Source of the DNA: a virus
DNA: 37,590 nt
Direction: 5' to 3' (one strand)
Virus record (IMG/VR): IMGVR_UViG_3300025834_000016
Coordinates: 1-37,590 of that record
Shown piece after piece: positions 35,409 to 37,590 of this stretch; within the stretch, counting starts at the first letter, position 1, and each line of letters starts with the position of its first letter. The position numbers and the translations under genes were made by a program. The notes beneath the pieces were generated by a model that saw only the letters and a list, made by a program, of their open reading frames with translations, had not been told where the DNA came from and did not search any database.

Positions 35409-37590
35409 TTGGTAGAGGGTACAAAGGTAGGTAGCGTATTTTTTGATATGGCTTTGAAAAATAGAGATTTTAGAAGTAATATCAAAAAAGAAGCAAGCTT
35501 TTTAGAGGGTTCTTTTGTTAAAAGTTTTGCTGGTATTGGTAAGGCTGCAGCAATTGCTTTTACTGTTAAGGCTATAATAAATTTTGCAAAAGAGTCTATC
35601 AAGTTAGGTTCAGATTTAGCAGAAGTGCAGAACGTTGTTGAAGTAACTTTTGGTAGTAGTTCTAAAATAATTGATAATTTTGCTAAGACTGCAGTAACTA
35701 AGTTTGGATTAGCTGAAAAAGCTAGTAAACAGTACACAGGTACAATGGGTGCTATGCTAAAATCTATGGGTTTTGGTACTGGGAAAGCAATAGAAATGTC
35801 TATGGCAATGACAGGACTAGCAGGAGACTTAGCTTCATTTTATAATTTAGATACAGATGAGGCATTTGCTAAAATAAGAAGCGGTATTAGTGGTGAAACA
35901 GAACCCCTAAAACAACTTGGTATTAACCTATCAGCTGCTAACTTGGAACAATATGCATTGACACAGGGAATTAAACAATCCTACAGCGAGATGTCTGAAC
36001 AGAATAAAGCTTTATTGCGGTACAATTACTTAATGAGTGTAACATCTGATGCACAAGGAGACTTTGCTAGAACTTCAAGCGGTTGGGCAAATCAAATAAG
36101 AGTAGCAAAATTACAGTGGGATAGTTTTAAAGCATCTATGGGGCAAGCGTTTATTGTAATATTAACACCTATTCTTAAAGGGTTGAATGCTTTACTAGGT
36201 AAATTAATTATTGTTGGTAATGCCTTTAGAGACTTTGTTTATAAGATTTCTGGTAAAGATGTTGGTGCTATACAAGCAAATGCTAATGGTATGGCTAATA
36301 GCATGGACGGATTGACTGGTTCTACTGAGGACGCTTCAACTGGTGTAGATGATTTAGGAAATGCTACTAAAAAGGCTGGGGAAAAAGCTAAAAAATCTTT
36401 AGCAAGTTTTGATGAGCTTAACATTTTATCTAGTAAGATAGCTGATTCTACAAGTGGTATTGATAAGGGTTTAAACCTTGATAATACCAACACTGAAATA
36501 TCTGGTGGTAGTATTGTATTTGCTAAAGATGATGTTAAGCGTAATTTAGATGATATAAATAATGACTTCAATATTTTCTTTACAAATATTAATACTAAGC
36601 TCAAAGATTTTGCATACGCTTGGATTAAACCATTATTTATACCAGCACCAGTATTTGGTAAGGTGGCTAATCCTATATGGCAACCAAATTATGGTTTACA
36701 AGGTGCACCAGTATTTGTACCATCACCTGAATTTGGAGAACTTCCAAACCCTATATATTTACCAAACTGGAATATAGCTGAATCTTTAGAATTTGCTACA
36801 AGTAAAGCATATAACACTTTTACAGTATTTTCAACGTTTTTAGATGCAAATGTAGCAATGTTAGTATTTTCAGTTGCTACAGCTTTTAGTGTACTAAAAC
36901 AAAATGTTATTACAAGTTCACAATTAACATACGAAAGTGTTGCTATAAATGCTCAGCAGATGTATCAAGTAGTAACAACAAACGCAGAAAGTATGAGATA
37001 TCAAGCATCTGAGTCAGCAAGAAACATGTCTGTTGCAATATCAAGTTCAGTATATGGTATGGCATTAAATGGTATAACAAGTATGAATACCTTTTTTAGC
37101 ACAACTTACGCTAATTTATCAACTTGGGCAACTAGTACTAATATAGCTATTGCTGCGTGGGGTACTGGTATGATACAAACTACGGCAAATACAGCATCAA
37201 GAATGGCTGAAAGTTTTGTAGATGGTTTAAAATCTATGTGGCAAAAGTTTAAAGAGTTTGCATCAGCTACTGGGGAGAGGGTAAAAGGCTCGTTTAGTGG
37301 TTCGATTAAAATGTCAATGCCAAAGGGTGTATCACCAGTTGGTGTAGGTATAAGTGCTCTAACTTTACTAAAAGGTGCTTTGAGTATGCCAAAGATGAAT
37401 TTTGGAGCATATGACAATGGTGGTATTATAAGTCAACCTACTTTGGCTTTAATGGGTGAAAAACGTAAGAAAGAAGCAGTTGTGCCTTTAGAGAATACTT
37501 CATTTTTAGATACCTTAGCAAACAAAATAGCAAGCAGTATAGGTGGGCAAAGTAGTAAAAATGGTGATACAACCATAATAGTAAAAATTG
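35409..37590 (+). CDS. Tape measure protein (3' end outside window)
   Basis: Start TTG 35409, 8 bases after the GGGG core of AAAGGGGTGAT; ATG 35403 lies too close to that site. At least 727 codons, open to the window end. N-terminal tape-measure domain: VGSVFFDMALKNRDFRSNIK, AGIGKAAAIAFTVKAIINFA, GLAEKASKQYTGTMGAMLKS, MTGLAGDLASFYNLDTDEAF, then a hydrophobic helix-rich middle with a TM-like ASMGQAFIVILTPILKGLNA. It sets tail length and helps DNA entry. The visible end (DNGGIISQPTLALMGEK, AVVPLEN) is the usual tape-measure C-terminus, so little is missing. Confidence 0.88.
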   Translation, partial: MVEGTKVGSVFFDMALKNRDFRSNIKKEASFLEGSFVKSFAGIGKAAAIAFTVKAIINFAKESIKLGSDLAEVQNVVEVTFGSSSKIIDNFAKTAVTKFGLAEKASKQYTGTMGAMLKSMGFGTGKAIEMSMAMTGLAGDLASFYNLDTDEAFAKIRSGISGETEPLKQLGINLSAANLEQYALTQGIKQSYSEMSEQNKALLRYNYLMSVTSDAQGDFARTSSGWANQIRVAKLQWDSFKASMGQAFIVILTPILKGLNALLGKLIIVGNAFRDFVYKISGKDVGAIQANANGMANSMDGLTGSTEDASTGVDDLGNATKKAGEKAKKSLASFDELNILSSKIADSTSGIDKGLNLDNTNTEISGGSIVFAKDDVKRNLDDINNDFNIFFTNINTKLKDFAYAWIKPLFIPAPVFGKVANPIWQPNYGLQGAPVFVPSPEFGELPNPIYLPNWNIAESLEFATSKAYNTFTVFSTFLDANVAMLVFSVATAFSVLKQNVITSSQLTYESVAINAQQMYQVVTTNAESMRYQASESARNMSVAISSSVYGMALNGITSMNTFFSTTYANLSTWATSTNIAIAAWGTGMIQTTANTASRMAESFVDGLKSMWQKFKEFASATGERVKGSFSGSIKMSMPKGVSPVGVGISALTLLKGALSMPKMNFGAYDNGGIISQPTLALMGEKRKKEAVVPLENTSFLDTLANKIASSIGGQSSKNGDTTIIVKI

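Noticed and set aside
1-37590. CRISPR arrays, insertion sequences, tRNA genes, integrase/att sites
   Set aside because: None seen: no regularly spaced repeat-spacer units, no transposase or recombinase frames, no cloverleaf. I cannot exclude short att cores without the host sequence.

Overview
The window looks like about 37.6 kb of a tailed bacteriophage (siphovirus-type) genome from a low-GC Bacillota host, probably a clostridium-like bacterium. Reasons: very AT-rich DNA, purine-rich AGGAGG ribosome sites in front of nearly every gene, ATG/GTG/TTG starts with TGA used as stop, and a full set of head, tail, lysis and replication genes of Gram-positive phages. I see no integrase, excisionase, CI/Cro-like repressor or tRNA gene, so it reads as a virulent phage or a permuted part of one. 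Both ends cut structural genes (a tail protein at the left, the tape measure at the right); the distal tail genes between them lie outside.

Layout. 1-3286 (+): end of a tail/receptor-binding protein, two small genes, a holin and a two-domain endolysin. At 3286-3312 a two-sided terminator separates this late arm from the oppositely transcribed early arm. 3296-23452 (-): about 35 tightly packed, often overlapping genes for DNA replication, recombination and nucleotide metabolism (SNF2-type helicase, VRR-NUC nuclease, TS-like enzyme, dNMP kinase, methyltransferase, DUF669 protein, Sak4-type ATPase, Fe-S PD-(D/E)XK nuclease, family A DNA polymerase, primase-D5 helicase, MazG-like enzyme, dCMP deaminase, HD enzyme, MoxR ATPase). 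They seem to be read from four near-identical promoters (about 23.5, 22.0, 21.1 and 12.1 kb), each TTTACA-17 bp-TATAAT inside a longer shared block, and each except the first preceded by a terminator or hairpin of the upstream gene. 23.45-24.6 kb: a 1.1 kb non-coding divergence region with A/T repeats and about a dozen copies of a short TCGG-ended motif, a likely control and/or replication origin region. 24612-37590 (+): small and large terminase, SPP1-type portal, minor capsid protein with a metallopeptidase-like tail domain, scaffold, major capsid protein, connector proteins, tail tube, tail chaperones and tape measure.

How it works together: the leftward arm makes the DNA and reshapes the nucleotide pool. 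A TS-family enzyme with the Asn-to-Asp switch typical of dCMP hydroxymethylase sits with a dNMP kinase, a MazG-like pyrophosphohydrolase and a dCMP deaminase, which hints at modified cytosine. The rightward arm packages DNA, builds the virion and lyses the cell.

The most unusual signals are RNA-level: a type I hammerhead ribozyme in the leader of the 12.1 kb promoter, a linker-free three-way-junction RNA in front of the Fe-S nuclease gene (which appears to start at AUU), a second structured leader before the scaffold gene, and repeated GAAA-loop hairpins between early genes. All functions are inferred from sequence reading alone; no database search was run.
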